Shown in pieces: positions 22,955-34,799 of a stretch of 64,000 nucleotides of DNA (the first letter of the stretch is position 1; each line of letters opens with the position of its first letter). Below the pieces are notes generated by a model. The model had not been told where the DNA came from. It saw only the letters and a program-made list of their open reading frames with translations, and did not search any database. The position numbers were made by a program, and so were the translations under genes. The stretch is from Zygnema cylindricum. Its lineage: Eukaryota > Streptophyta > Zygnematophyceae > Zygnematales > Zygnemataceae. The stretch is taken from NCBI GenBank assembly GCA_037447655.1, contig JBBHKE010001093.1, positions 32,563 through 96,562 on the forward strand, written 5' to 3'.

Positions 22955-23156
22955 TACACCGTGAATTGTTATTAGCCTTATATACTCTATATCGGACCCC
23001 AAAATTTTGACATTAATACCTTAAATAGAACAAATTACACTATTTAAGAACGTGGATCATAATCTGCCACGTCCCCTGTCACTAAATTAGACAGAATGAC
23101 GCTAATTTTTTCTTTACTCTAATAATTTTTATAGTCTAATAACGATTCGCGGTGTA
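22955..23156 (-). mobile_element. 202-bp MITE C, copy 1
   Basis: Ends are TACACCGTGAATTGTTATTAGC and its counterpart CTAATAACGATTCGCGGTGTA. The reverse complement of the whole element aligns with 34576-34777, which is exactly the same length, including a central GACGTGGCAGATTATGGTCC stretch. TA borders both ends in both copies, suggesting a TA target. No coding capacity. Confidence 0.88.
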
Positions 23157-24505
23157 GCTGGCGTCACAAGGTGAAATTCGACGACAAAGTTTTGATTTAG
23201 GGTTCTGTACCGGATCCACTTGCTGGTAGGCAAAGATGTCCTTTGTTTGTTGCTCTTTCGCGCCACTGCTTCGGACTAAAACATGAGTAAGTGCACTTTC
23301 CCATGTAACCGAAACTTTAGTCTTTTAACTTTGTTTTCAGCGGAAATTCTCCGTACTACTTTCAGAGCATTCGTATTTAAAAAATCAAATCGTTACTTTA
23401 GATCGTGACGGATGTAGGCGTGGGTGTAATTTGTGACGGTTTGTAGACAACAAAAAAACTCGCGACAATTGATGACATTTACAAAATAGCGACGTTTGTA
23501 GACGTCTAGCTACTTGTGACATTGAAGATGTTTAGGGTTTGTGACACTTTAACGTCTAGCTACTTGTGACATTGAAGATGTTTAGGGTTTGTGACACTTT
23601 AACGTCACGCTCACTTATGATAGCGTCGACGTCACTGAATCTAAAACATTCCGCCATGGTTTCCCGATTTTGTTTTATAGTCCGTTCTCACTCTACTTGC
23701 CATCAAAATAAGCTAAACTATAGCCAACATAAATATTTGTTAGAAATCTTTCATTTGATACCTTTCTTGCCTTTTTTCATTGCAAGAGTTGTGAGATATA
23801 CGCGTAGGTGGGAGAGGGAGAGAGAGAGAGGCACTTTCACGGACTTCGCTTTTGGGAAATGGCGTCCGTTGGTTGAGACCCCCCCCACGGTTATTGTACG
23901 GAAAAAAGCGCACGGAAAAAAGTCTCGCACAGGTTGGAAACGTGCAGTAGGTTTTTTTTTTGGTAGGCACAAAAATTGTCAAAAACCTCCGTCGCGTGCG
24001 AAATCATATGCACATTTGCCCACGTCGTGGAACTTTGTTTAAAATCACCCCGCGAGGTGATTAATATAAAGTTTGAAGATGAGCCGGAAAGACGCAAAAG
24101 TGGGTCGAAACGAGCTAAACGACAAACTGCATCGCGCTAGACGGCATCGCGCTAGATAACAAACTACAGTATAGTTAAAGTTTCAAGGTAACGGAACTTG
24201 TACGGTGGTAATTTCCTATTTTTGGTACGGCTGCGTATTTTCTCGTTTTTTTCCAAGTTATTAAGGAAAACGACAGAAAATAACTGTAACTTTAGCACAT
24301 GGGAAATTGCCCTTAGTACAGTACAGCAGAAGTCGCAATCTTTCGGGTATCTTTAATTTTGACTTTTGCGACCTCTGCAGTACAGGTAAGTACTTAAGTT
24401 CGAACAAAGGTCCCGATTAGCTGCCCGATATTGCGACATGGAAATTCTATTGTTGTCAATCGAAAAGAAGATTTTCTTCAAACCGAATTGTTGTCAACTT
24501 TATGC
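23157..24505. other. Intergenic with a short tandem duplication
   Basis: No gene supported. Contains a 50-bp perfect tandem duplication (23502-23601) and a C-run/A-run-rich stretch at 23880-23960. The 158-residue plus frame at 23566-24042 has no recognisable domain and starts inside the duplication. Confidence 0.5.
23502..23601. repeat. 50-bp perfect tandem duplication
   Basis: Two identical copies starting ACGTCTAGCTACTTGTGAC (23502-23551, 23552-23601), followed by a third partial ACGTC. Perfect identity implies a recent replication slip or an assembly artefact. Confidence 0.95.
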
Positions 24506-24726
24506 TACACCGTCGATCGTATTTAGCGTGTATGCTTTTTTCGCTACTGAAAACATCTTATCTCCGTACACATTTGTCCAATTTTCAATTTAAGACCGCC
24601 ATTCGTAAGCTGAGATTGCAACCTTTCAATCGCAACCGTCAAATCCACAATCCGACATGTATGTATGGAGAAAAGATGTTTTAAGTGACAAAAAAAACAT
24701 ACACGCTAAATACGATCGACGGTGTA
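24506..24726 (+). mobile_element. 221-bp MITE B, copy 1
   Basis: Terminal inverted repeats TACACCGTCGATCGTATTTA and the matching TAAATACGATCGACGGTGTA are extended inward to about 60 bp (AAAACATCTTATCTCC against GGAGAAAAGATGTTTT). A diverged relative lies inverted in MON1 intron 1 (59330-59533). Non-coding. Confidence 0.85.
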
Positions 24727-24903
24727 GTGCGATATCCGTACATTACTCGACGATTGGATGTTAGCAATATAATGTTTCAACCGTTGAAAGACGAACGCTT
24801 AGAAATTATAATAACGCTGAAAGAAAAACTCTTTACGTGCGTTCTTCCAGTCGTCCTCCTAATCACGTATTTCTGTTTTTTTTTGGGGTAATAGGTATTT
24901 CGC

Positions 24904-25045
24904 ATACTTCAAAAGTAGGCGTTTTTATGGTAGGCCTTTGGTCGGCGCCTTTATCGTAAGTTGTGTTATGGGCTTTTCATGTGATCTTCTTAGATCACTA
25001 CTTTGATCAGCGACTGTCCGATCGTCCGAATCTGACGGTGTAAAT
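24904..25045 (-). mobile_element. hAT-like MITE end, partial
   Basis: CATACTTCAAAAGTAGGCG and the following 140 bp match the reverse complement of the right end of the element at 2381-2746 (AGGCGCC, TCCGAATCTGACGGT). The other terminus was not found nearby, so it is truncated or very diverged. Confidence 0.7.
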
Positions 25046-25277
25046 AATTTTGTTTGGTCAGAATGCTTTAATTGGTCCAATATTTGGTCCGAATTTTTTA
25101 ATTGGTCCGAATAGGCCCGAAATGAGAACGTGATTTTTGTCGACGAGTTTGCGTCTCTTTCTTCCAGTGCACATTCACATGTGTGCGCAATAATGTTAAG
25201 TGTCTTTTTATGCTTTCCTAATTCAAAAAGTACCATTTCGTACGAATACTCCCTGTCCGTACGCCACACTATTTCCA

Positions 25278-25431
25278 TCGCAGTGTACTTTCCTTATTAA
25301 CGCTAATTGAAAAAAAAACCTAATTAGAATAATGGAAAAAATAAAATTATGGATTGTATTTCGGGTTTCTTTTTTTGAAAAAAGGGCACCGAATTGGCGT
25401 TATACACTCTAATAGCGATTGACGGTGTACG
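25278..25431 (+). mobile_element. Short TACACCG-family MITE, about 150 bp
   Basis: Left end GTGTACTTTCCTTATTAACGC and right end CTAATAGCGATTGACGGTGTA face each other around an AT-rich core with A and T runs. It resembles the elements at 5973-6335. Confidence 0.5.
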
Positions 25432-28400
25432 GTTTGAAACTTGAAAGCTGTGCAAAAATTAGTGTCAGTAATGAAATCGAGCTGCCATATTGACGAAGAT
25501 CGTGACTCTCTCGATATTAAAAATCGAGAACCGGCTAATCCTCTCCGATACGCAACACCAGCAGATCCACAACGGAAATATAGAAGTTACGTCACCGTAC
25601 AAGCTGGATTTCACATAATCCGGGATCAGTAATGACAAGTGACAACTTATCTGGCAAGCGACAAGCCGCCTACAGAATCGTCCTTTGACAGACTGGATTT
25701 TCTCCTCGTTCAGAGAGTATTTGAATGTGCAATCTAGGGATCTACAGTACTCTCGTACGGTCCTATGCTCTTCTACGCCTTCCACATAAACGAGAATGGC
25801 TTCTCAACTTCAGAAACTAAATCTTTCCGTGACTTGGAAATCCTCCACGTGGGGCTAAGAAATGATGGCACATAGTTCCACGGCCGTGAATTTTTGACAT
25901 TATTGATGATGACAAGTCTTTATACGAGTATCCTACCTGGCACGGGCAACTCTGGGACCTAGAAAATGTCTTTGTAAGTTTGTATGATACGATGACGTAA
26001 GAGTCGGCAATTTTGGCGCGAGACTTCAAACGGTCTTCGTGCTCGGTTTGTATGTGACCGTGACAGACTTCAAAAGTTGATGTGTACATGTCATCATGTA
26101 AGACGCATGTCACTGGAACCATGACTGCCCTTCGTCATAATGATAATACATAGAAACCACGATGTCATGATATTTCTATCATGATGATGATGGTTATAGC
26201 CATGATTCTGATTACCTTGGTCCATCTGAAGCTCCATTTAATTGAGCTACAAGCATTTTCGTACGAATCTAAAGGCAAACATAGACATAATAGACTGACA
26301 TTGTCAAGTAATGAATGAATCATCATACAACAGGCTTCAGGTCCCAACAATCAAACCAACCATAAAAAGAAGGTTCGCAGCATGATGAGATCTAAATCAA
26401 ACCCTAGGCAGAGCCAATAAAGCAGCAGTACACATTAAATTTCATGAAGGTAACGGTGAATGTGAGTTCAAATGTCAGTTCACTGTTGAGGTGTCTTTAG
26501 CAATTTTTACTTCTAAAGATGTGATTGCCTTAACCATCTTATACAGAAAGCTTTTCCAACAAACCTTGGCAAGTGTGGCACAATCAATTTACAAAATATG
26601 TTTCAAACTTTTTACAATCATTAACACGGAATGGCAATTAATTACTATATACATTAATTTCCACAAGCTAAACATTGCATCATTGGATGCCCTCGTCACC
26701 ATCATAAACATGAATCCATTAAATGTCGACACAATCAACAACACAAGGCTCCAATTTTCAACATATCCCCGATAACGATAATTGACACCACAACCTAACA
26801 TGTTTGCAAGGTACTTTGTTGCGAGTAAACGCTATATGTCCAGAAGGAAACAAGAGTCGTCCAAAGAGTTAATTACTCCGGAGCGAAAACCTTATTTTTA
26901 AACTTTTGCAAGTTAACACGTGAGTAACAACCAAAGAACAAATGCTTAGGTTAATGGAATCGTGTTAATGGCTCGACTTTGTGTTACAACTCTAAGCTAA
27001 ATCGCTGACAAAGAAATATAAACTAATGAAGTATAAACTAATGTTTACTTCCGAATTTAGAAAATGATGATGGCCGATACAATCTGCAATCCCGTCTCGC
27101 AAAGAGTCGCAAACCATAAATTTTTTGAACAACCTTTTGTTGTGCCTAAACCCACAGTTTTTTTTTTAAATCATGATTACTTTCCTTCTCCAGTATCCTC
27201 CCGAGACGACCTAAACTGTTACCCTAATCTGCTAAGAACTCACATGATTATATGTGACGAACCTTATACTAAAACATTCCATTGTAAATATAACTTTGAA
27301 AGGCGAGAATGGACAGAGATCTTCATGATAATCCTGAAACTTTTGCCACAAATAGGGTTCAGTTTCATTCAACTGTCAACATTTCACTCCATAACATGTT
27401 TACTAAACTACTCTCTTTTTATCTAGGGCTTGTCCTATACCGCAAGACTACCACTTAACCACTTCATGATTCTTGTCAATCTCCCAAAAGACTATCTCTC
27501 GAACTAAAGCGAAATAAATTTTGACCTGAAAAATACTTCTGAAGGTGGGTTCAACCACTGCACAATCACCCGATACACCAGCTGCCAAAAAACCACACCG
27601 ACTTTTTGTCACCTAACCGTTATTTTGACTGGGATTTTTTTCGGAATCAATGGTTAAATATCTACAAGCTTGTTACTGCCTCAGTTGAGAGAACCTAGGC
27701 TTTTCTCTAAAAGTACAGAAAACTTTGATACAAATACAAAACTCCAGGCAGTTGGCCCAGATGCTTATTTTCAGCTGCGTTGCAGCCTTTATTTTTCTTG
27801 AATATTCTTTTCTTCACTATCGTACCCAGAGGCAAAAAAACCACTTGTAAAACCATTCTACTCCGTGTTATTCTCGAGTCTGTAAGGAGCAGACCCTAAC
27901 ACTGTAACAAATAAGTCGACTGCTCGCCTTGTAAGTTCCTTAATTTCTGGTGTAATTGTAGATGAAGACACTACCAGGTGATCGTTTCTGCAAAAGTTAA
28001 ACAGAGGAAGATGTCAGGGTTCAAGTGCCACAACTCAGCTTAAGTGACATTAAACCTAAAGTGACATAAAACCTAAAGTGACACAAAACCATGAACTGGC
28101 ATAGCCTATCGCATGATTTTTTGGTGACCTTACTACAAGGTTTTAGAGTTGAGCATAATCATTCAGTGTTTACATTCGTAAAAGCAATTCCTCGGTCACC
28201 TGTACGCTAAAATCACTAATCAGTCGATGTTTATATATAAAGTAAAAGCAATTCCTCAGTTATGCTGCCTACTTATAAACACACAAATGCTGACAGTGTC
28301 GGCATTTGTTAAACGTCGATAAACAAAATAAACAAAGACATATACAGTTACTAAGTTGGACAAATCATCAGAAGCACATTGCAACTTATCAGTCAGTAAC

Positions 28401-28833
28401 TATACCTAACAGCCACCAGAATAACCTAAAACGTATGCTGAAGTGACACCCACTAGAAATAGCGCTCTGGTAAGTAACAGCCCCCTATTTTCCTTCAAAC
28501 TGAGTACCTTCTCAGATAAGGCTGTTTGAAGAAAAATTGGTGCCTGCGTTTATGTCTATTGCAGCCATCTCCTTCTTTAAAGAGCGAAGATGATGCCAAA
28601 AACTATCAAACATTATTCACGTTGCAGGAAAATGAGCCACCTGCAAATTGGGCCCTCCAGAGGAACCCTAAAAAAGCCGTTAAAGATTCCTGTTCGAAAA
28701 CAATCCACACGGGGTTTACAAAGTGTATGGGGATGCTATCTGCTGTCTTGTCCTTCTCATCCTACTACGTCCACCTTCAACCCTCAAAGGCTGTTGATTC
28801 TGTTCCTCTGAAAAACTAGTTTCCCTGCGCCAG
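25432..28833. other. Intergenic, 3.4 kb, no gene seen
   Basis: Frames up to 120 residues (27064-27426; 25465-25785) show no recognisable domain and no exon chain I could build. 28530-28833 lies downstream of the cyclin stop and is probably its 3' UTR or terminator region; an antisense plus frame there (28526-28819) has no support. Confidence 0.5.
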
Positions 28834-30390
28834 TCAAACAATCTCCAGCCCATCATAACATTCTATGCGGCGAGGAGTTTTCACCTCACAATCGGGCATC
28901 TCCGTGTCTTGATCGGGACTACGGGGAGTTCCCAAAGAAGAGCCACACGCCTCTGACCTCGGTGAGTCTATGTGGTCTCGTATGCGCAGTTTCAACGGCC
29001 GTAATCTCACAAGAGGACTCCTCCTTTCCCATGTGCGCAGTTCCCGCTCGAATATTGTACAGTAGCTCTCAAACTGGCTGGTGGACACATGCAGCTGGAA
29101 GTCCACCCTAAATAGGAACTCCAGCTCCAAGCAATTGAGCTCTGTAGTAGACACACCGGCCACACGGGCATAGTATGCGTTGTTGAAATACCTGAGGTAG
29201 GGAATGGATGAGGGTTGCTACAAGGATTTTGAGGATATATAGGGAGAGTGAAGAGGTATGGAGCCCAAGAGAGGTGGGCAAGAAGGGGGAACAAAGGGGC
29301 CAGGACATAAAGTGGGGAGGAAAGGAGAAACCGCATCGAAAATGTGGAGCAAGAAAGCAGAAGAGGAGCAAGAATAACTAGGCAGACAGCAAAGCAAGAA
29401 ACAAAAAGACAGACAGTTGCAGAGAGACTGAAACACTAAAAAGGTACATGCCCGGTGACGTTTCTAGACCGTGCGAACAAAAGTGACAGTGGCAGAAAAA
29501 AGATAAAGGTATAGAGGCAGATAAAAGGCGATGCCCAGAAACAGAAATCAGAACATGCACCAACTGTTTCAGCCATACAGTAACACAAGTAAAGTGATAG
29601 GGGAAGAAAACTGACTGTATGAGAAAAAAAAGAATCTTACAGACATGGAGATCAACATAAAGCAACAGAAACACAATGGCTAAAACGCAATATCAAAAAC
29701 AGAAAATACAAGTGCGGAGAAAACGACCGGCGAATTCCGATATACAGCCGGTGACCTGAAAATTAGCAACCTAACGACAACAAAATTCATAGAGAGAAAC
29801 AAAGACAAAGAAACGAGATGCGAAGAAAACAGACAAACAGAGACTCAAAATTGGATCCGAGCGGGCAAGTGGAGACACCGAGAGAAACCGAGAGAAACAG
29901 AGAGAAACAGAGAGTAACAGAGAGAAACAGAGTGAAACAGAGACAAGGAAATTGATGCTTACGCGTCATCGAGGAACTTGGCTGCCAGCATGACACTTGT
30001 CACTAGGAGACGGTGCACACTCAGCCCTGTCACTCTGACATCACGATTGTGCTGCGTCAGACGGTCCAGATAAATGTACGCCACAAGGAAACAAGCCGGA
30101 CTACAGGCAGCATATTTAAAAATGCGCTCAACGTATCGCGCTAAAGTGATTCCAGGAGAGCGTTGACCGTGGAAAACACTCGGCAGATGGGAGATATCGT
30201 GGGTCTCGGAAGCGACAGTGGGAGAGCGGCGATCGTTAACAGCTACAACTCTATCGAGGAGGGAGGAGAGGATGAGGAGGACAGGGGGATAGTGAGAGAG
30301 AGGCTCTTTTCCTGCGACCTGTAGGACTGAGTAGAGGAGTTTGTGCGAACATTCGGAGAGTCCTACTGTCGAGGAAACGGAGACTTCCAT
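28834..30390 (-). CDS. CYCU: U/P-type cyclin, two exons
   Basis: Exon 1 is 30390-29963 and exon 2 is 29191-28834 (stop TGA). The intron has GTAAGC…CTCAG borders and keeps frame, giving 261 residues. The N-terminal half is variable. The cyclin box starts near residue 85 with SPGITLARYVERIFKY, then ACFLVAYIYLDRL, then LVTSVMLAAKFLDDAYFNN across the splice, and AGVSTTELNCLELEFLFRVDF, which is the family signature. The C-terminal 85 residues are basic then acidic with SP and TP sites. Known: these PHO80-like cyclins bind CDKA-type kinases and link phosphate or nutrient state to division. The ATG at 30390 is the first before the conserved part. It stands alone, with no operon-like context. Assignment to the U/P class is firm; the subgroup is not determined. 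Confidence 0.92.
29872..29946. repeat. GAGAAACA minisatellite in the cyclin intron
   Basis: About eight imperfect copies of an 8-10-bp unit (GAGAGAAACA) end 16 bp downstream of the cyclin exon 1 donor site. On the transcript it reads as a pyrimidine-rich TCTCTGTTTC repeat. Confidence 0.85.
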
Positions 30391-31300
30391 AGTTAATTTT
30401 TCTGCGGAACATCTAACAAGGGTGGGCAGAGGGACAAATCAAAAAGAAGAAACTGGCATTCGGCAGATGAGAGGATTTATTTGCTACAAACAACCGCGCT
30501 CTGTTTTCCATATGCCACATAAAAACTACCATCTTCTTTTAATCAACTGTGTTCCATTAAGTATTTAAGTTGTTCTCCCTTTGCAAAACCTAACTTGTTC
30601 TCCCTATACAAAATCCCTGCCGTATCCTAGAATCGCTTATTCGTCTCCTCCTACCGCAGTTACAATATTCCAGTTTAGCTTTGAAGCGCGCGAGGTCTTG
30701 AGCTTAATTCAGTCTGAAAAACTGCTAAGGACAGTTAGCGAGTGAGAGATCCGGCGGAGGAATGGAATGCTGCTTTGCCAAACCGCACTTTTCAGGCTTA
30801 AGATTCGCCCGGGTTCTGCCACTACTCTCTGCAATATCTCCTGAACGCCTACATTTTTGCAGAGTGTTTACCAGACAAAAAAGGCAGAGTCAGTCAGAAT
30901 CTCCACGTGTCTTTTCGCGAGTGGAACGAAAATAAAGACGGTCAGGTTATTCGTACAGACGACATGGGCGCTGAAGTAGCACATACTCGGACGTGCGGGT
31001 CGGAAGCGGAGAAGGAATGTCGGTAATGTCGGTGGAATGGTCGGTGGAGTCGCTCTCCTTGGGTTCAATTTGGCGGGTAGCGGAAATACCAGAAAAGCCG
31101 GGCTGTGATGTCCCATGTTCTACGACATGAGTCCGCGCATGGGATTTTTAATTTTTTGAGTGCGACTGAGGGATGGGATGATGGACGAGACTGGGGACAA
31201 GAATGGTGGTCTTGGCTGTAATTGGACGGAATAAAGTACGGAAGGAAAGAGGCGTACTCGGGAATAGAACCGGCAAGATACGGTGCATTAAATGCGGCGT
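30391..31300 (-). promoter_or_regulatory. CYCU: Cyclin upstream region
   Basis: Positional assignment only. The sequence is GC-richer than the surrounding intergenic DNA, consistent with a 5' UTR or promoter. An 82-residue minus frame (31116-30868) has no recognised domain and could be an upstream ORF or chance. No confident TATA box identified. Confidence 0.35.
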
Positions 31301-33213
31301 GTGGTGATTTTTTTTTTTTTTCGCTCTTTTGTTTTTGGAAAAGCTATATTGTCAACTCGGTTTGATTTGTGTTGAATTTCTGTCTTATTTCCGAGTACAC
31401 GTGTAGCGCATCGTATCGCTTCGATAGGCGATGCGACTTGATGGAATACAGCCGATGTCTGGTCGATATGGGGTGGCCAGCGTGGCAGCTGATGTCAGAG
31501 TGTACAAATTCACTGACTTGAAAGGGCGTTTGTCACGTATCCCAGCTCCCCTTCACTAAAGGTGCTCGCTCACAGTCCGCCGTCCACTGCTATTAGAGTT
31601 ACTGAATTATTAGGGTTAGCCCTTCCTTGGAATTTGCTACGCTAAACTACGAATTATGGCGTGGTCTAAAATGATCCAATTACGTAAATGGTGTCAGCTA
31701 CGCTAAATTATGATTCCAGGTGCAAAAAACACTTCCTAGATTTAGAGTGATTAACTTTAATAACGATGGGTGATTTACTGCAGCTCGTTCGCACCTGGTT
31801 ACGGATACGAAAACATAAGTTTGTACAAAAACATTGACCGCATCACGCCGTCAAAATACCATAGAACGACCCTTGCAGTTCAGCTGCTACTGTAGTTGCG
31901 ATAATCAATTTCTGGACGATACATCGTAGCGCATCGCAGCGTCACACTGTATCGTTAAAATCGATAAATAGCGCATCGTCACACAGTACAGCCTACTACG
32001 TACGCCGATGCGAATATCAAAACCGCATCGGTCCCCCAATGTTCGGCATGCGATGTGGCGCTGTACTCATTTCTAATCATTGATTGCCGAAGTAATGAAC
32101 CGAAAACAAGTCTCAAAAAAAAAAAAATAGCGGGAGTACAACTACAAACGCTTCGAAAATATTTGGTCGTCGAAGTGCAAATCAAATGAGTATAAATCTA
32201 CATCTAGATACAATACCCTCGTAAGCCTATATCCGTACACGGCTGTGCAAACTTCCCTAACGGATCTCCGGCCCACCCGCCGTCACTACCGCTTACCAAT
32301 CATTTCAAATAGTTCATAAGATCTTCGTAAACCAATCGCATCGCTTGAATCGACCGCCGACACGGCTAGTCTCTCGGCACCTATGCGACGTGCCATGTAC
32401 TGGCTCGCGGCAGTTGTCCGTACACAATCCGCCGCATGCGACGCAAATTCACACAACAGGACGTGGTCTGGACCACTGGCCGCACGCGTCTCATTTGAAT
32501 TTACGCTCTATTTAAGGTCTCGTTTCGCATTAGGCGGATCCGTGATGAGGACAGATTTCCGAACACAGGCAATCTTGTCCGCAAATCCCATCATCTCATC
32601 CGTACAATTTCTTGCATGTCAAAAATCTGAAACCAGGGTTATCTGGTGCTGGCTGACTTGTGGTGAAAAGACAAATGTTGCCGCGTCAGGAAAGATTCCC
32701 GTTGAAATTTGAAACTTTGGAAACGGATATGTCGTTCTGTGCCTCTCGCCGAATACCGTACCGTACCTTAGGCCGCAAGTGCGTTCTTTTGGACACGCAA
32801 GTAGGGTACAGGACGGCAGGAAATACAAAACTCCAGAGGAAACCATGCGACTTCAGCTGCCGCATCAGCAGCCGTCGGTTTTTCCAATCATTCGGAAGAA
32901 ATGATGTTCGCTTCGTTTTTCGACTGTGTGCAAAACCGTACTCCGTCGTACGATGCAACAACCGCCTCAAACATAGAGCCCGTTCAACTGCCCATAAAAG
33001 ACACCACATAGAGCCCGTTCAACTGCCCATAAAAGACACCCTTTGGCGAACGAAAAAAAAATTCCTTGCTACCGTGTTCGAGGTGGTCAACATGGTTTGT
33101 ACACTCTAACTTCGATTCTATGAAAAAGACACCATATGCGAACTTTCTTACGGATTTCCTTTGAAGTATGACATGTTCGGGTTTAAACACGCACCTACCT
33201 AATGTACGGCTAA
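31301..33213. other. Intergenic, no gene seen
   Basis: A poly-T run lies at 31308-31322. Scattered AACGATxxxTGxTGTA element ends occur near 31755. The plus frames at 32383-32712 and 32660-33109 overlap an antisense frame and lack domains. A 35-bp tandem repeat lies at 32971-33040. Confidence 0.5.
32971..33040. repeat. 35-bp perfect tandem duplication
   Basis: Two identical units starting ACATAGAGCCCGTTCAACTG (32971-33005, 33006-33040). Confidence 0.95.
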
Positions 33214-33441
33214 GGGTGAACCTCCATCAGGCGAAAATTGGGGTTCTTTACTGGAAAAAGTGTACTTTCGTACAGATCCAGCTCATTTTCGTACAGAGAC
33301 GTACTGATTTTTTTTTTTTAAACATGATTACTGTCGGCGCGTCAAGATTCTCCAAACTTTTGGGCGACAACGTCGACCGTCCGATTACGTGTTTTCGAAG
33401 CAAGCGGTCACGTCGTCCAGTGATTAATTACTCTCTTCAGG
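33214..33441 (+). mobile_element. Harbinger-like MITE D, copy 3
   Basis: Starts GGGTGAACCTCCATCAGGCG after TAA. It continues with AAAATTGGGGTT, a run of T near 33310, and CGACAACGTCGACCGTCCG, sharing the order of 5120-5390 (GGGCGACAACTTTAACG). The right end is not precisely defined. Confidence 0.5.
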
Positions 33442-34575
33442 GAGGAGAATAATCAATCACCGGACGTGTAAAATGTTTACGCGTGGAAAGGTCACGTACG
33501 GGCCGCGCGCCTTCGGACAGGCGTGAATCAAATCCAACGAAAACCACAAAAAAAAAACATTTGTTGAAGCATGTGTCGTGACGCCTCCTCCACAATCCCC
33601 TGACATCCGGAATTTATGGCGCCACGACGAAACAAGAACGACAAAACAGCTACAAAAAATACAAAACACGAACGTACAAATTGTACATTCACGTAACTTA
33701 ATTTTGCGGCTGGATTTACGAATACAAGTTCAAATAATGTGCTTTTGGAATCTTTGACTGCTCGTCGTCAGAACATGAACCTACATGCGTTAATCGAAAG
33801 AAAGCACGTATGCGATAGATTCCATTGCTGACACGACCCCGCCTATTTTGTTTTTGTACGTAAAGCAACATTACAGAGAATCTTGCCGATACTCTCTGAA
33901 GGTCTTAGAGGTAATACTTGATGTCGGATGTTTATCTGCGAGGAGTTCGCTTAATTTTTTTTTTCTGTAACTGTCAACCCACCTCGAGGAGGTGGGTTGG
34001 GAGATACAGAAAAAAAAAGATCGTGACTCGCAAAACGATTAAGCTACGTGTCATGATGGAAAAACAACGAAAAATCTTAAGATTTGTACATGACACGCGG
34101 TTTCCAAAATATAACCGAAAATAAAAACGAAATTTCAAAACATTCCCTCATCACGCTATTTTCGGTAACTTTTGTTCTTCACACTATTTCTCTTAAAGGA
34201 CTTTCCTAATGTTCAAAAACTAAAACCCTAAAAAATGAGCTGGTGTACAGACTGGCGTCTGCAAAAAGTATAAAAGTTTTGTCGTATGATTAGTTCGTAC
34301 GAGGTTCATGGTACGCAAGTCAAGATTTGAAGTTAAGTTTGTCGGTGCTAAAAATTTGAAAGATATCCAATATCGGATCGTATCTTGCGTGGCGCCATTC
34401 AATTTGGAACACGTGGCTTATAGACTCTGCGTGATGGAACATCGACTCAATCGACCCTGTCTGTAGAGTTTGCCGTACAATTACAGATACGTATGATGGA
34501 ACTTCACCCTAAAGCGACAAAAGCGTCTAGACAATTCATTTTCCCGGAAATCGAAAGACACTACATTGCGTACAT
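33442..34575. other. Intergenic, with a diverged inverted-repeat-family fragment
   Basis: 33880-34110 resembles 8630-8830 (GGTCTTAGAGGTAATA, then ACTGTCAACCCACCTC, then an AAGCTACGTGTCA-like stretch), so another copy of part of the large inverted-repeat element lies here. It contains a hairpin with AACCCACCT and AGGTGGGTT arms inside matching T and A runs (33958-34016). No gene. Confidence 0.5.
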
Positions 34576-34777
34576 TACACCTTGAATCTTTATTAGCGTA
34601 TAGAAATTATTAGTGTAAAGAAAAAATTAGCGTCATTCATTCTAATTTAGTGTTAAGAGACGTGGCAGATTATGGTCCACGTCCTTAAATAGTGTAATAT
34701 ATTATGTTTAAGGTATCAATGTCAAAATTTTGGGGTCCCGATATAGCGTATATAAGGCTAATACGATTCAAGGTGTA
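34576..34777 (+). mobile_element. 202-bp MITE C, copy 2
   Basis: Same length as and inverted to 22955-23156, with ends TACACCTTGAATCTTTATTAGC and CTAATACGATTCAAGGTGTA. TIR ends are matched within the copy (CTTGAATC/GATTCAAG), indicating that this copy has compensatory end sequence distinct from copy 1. Confidence 0.88.
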
Positions 34778-34799
34778 CAGTAGAGACTACGTTTCTTAC

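Noticed and set aside
23820-23836. GA-repeat as part of a promoter or CRISPR-like array
   Set aside because: Simple sequence only, without regular spacers.
23566-24042. 158-residue plus frame
   Set aside because: Begins in a tandem duplication, contains low-complexity Arg/Glu runs, overlaps two antisense frames and has no domain.
27064-27426. 120-residue plus frame in the 25-28 kb intergenic stretch
   Set aside because: No recognisable domain, AT-rich, ends in hydrophobic low-complexity sequence, and no neighbouring exons could be joined to it.
28526-28819. 97-residue plus frame downstream of the cyclin
   Set aside because: No domain. Lies in the likely cyclin 3' UTR, antisense.
32660-33109. 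149-residue plus frame
   Set aside because: No domain, covers a 35-bp tandem duplication and overlaps a 107-residue antisense frame.
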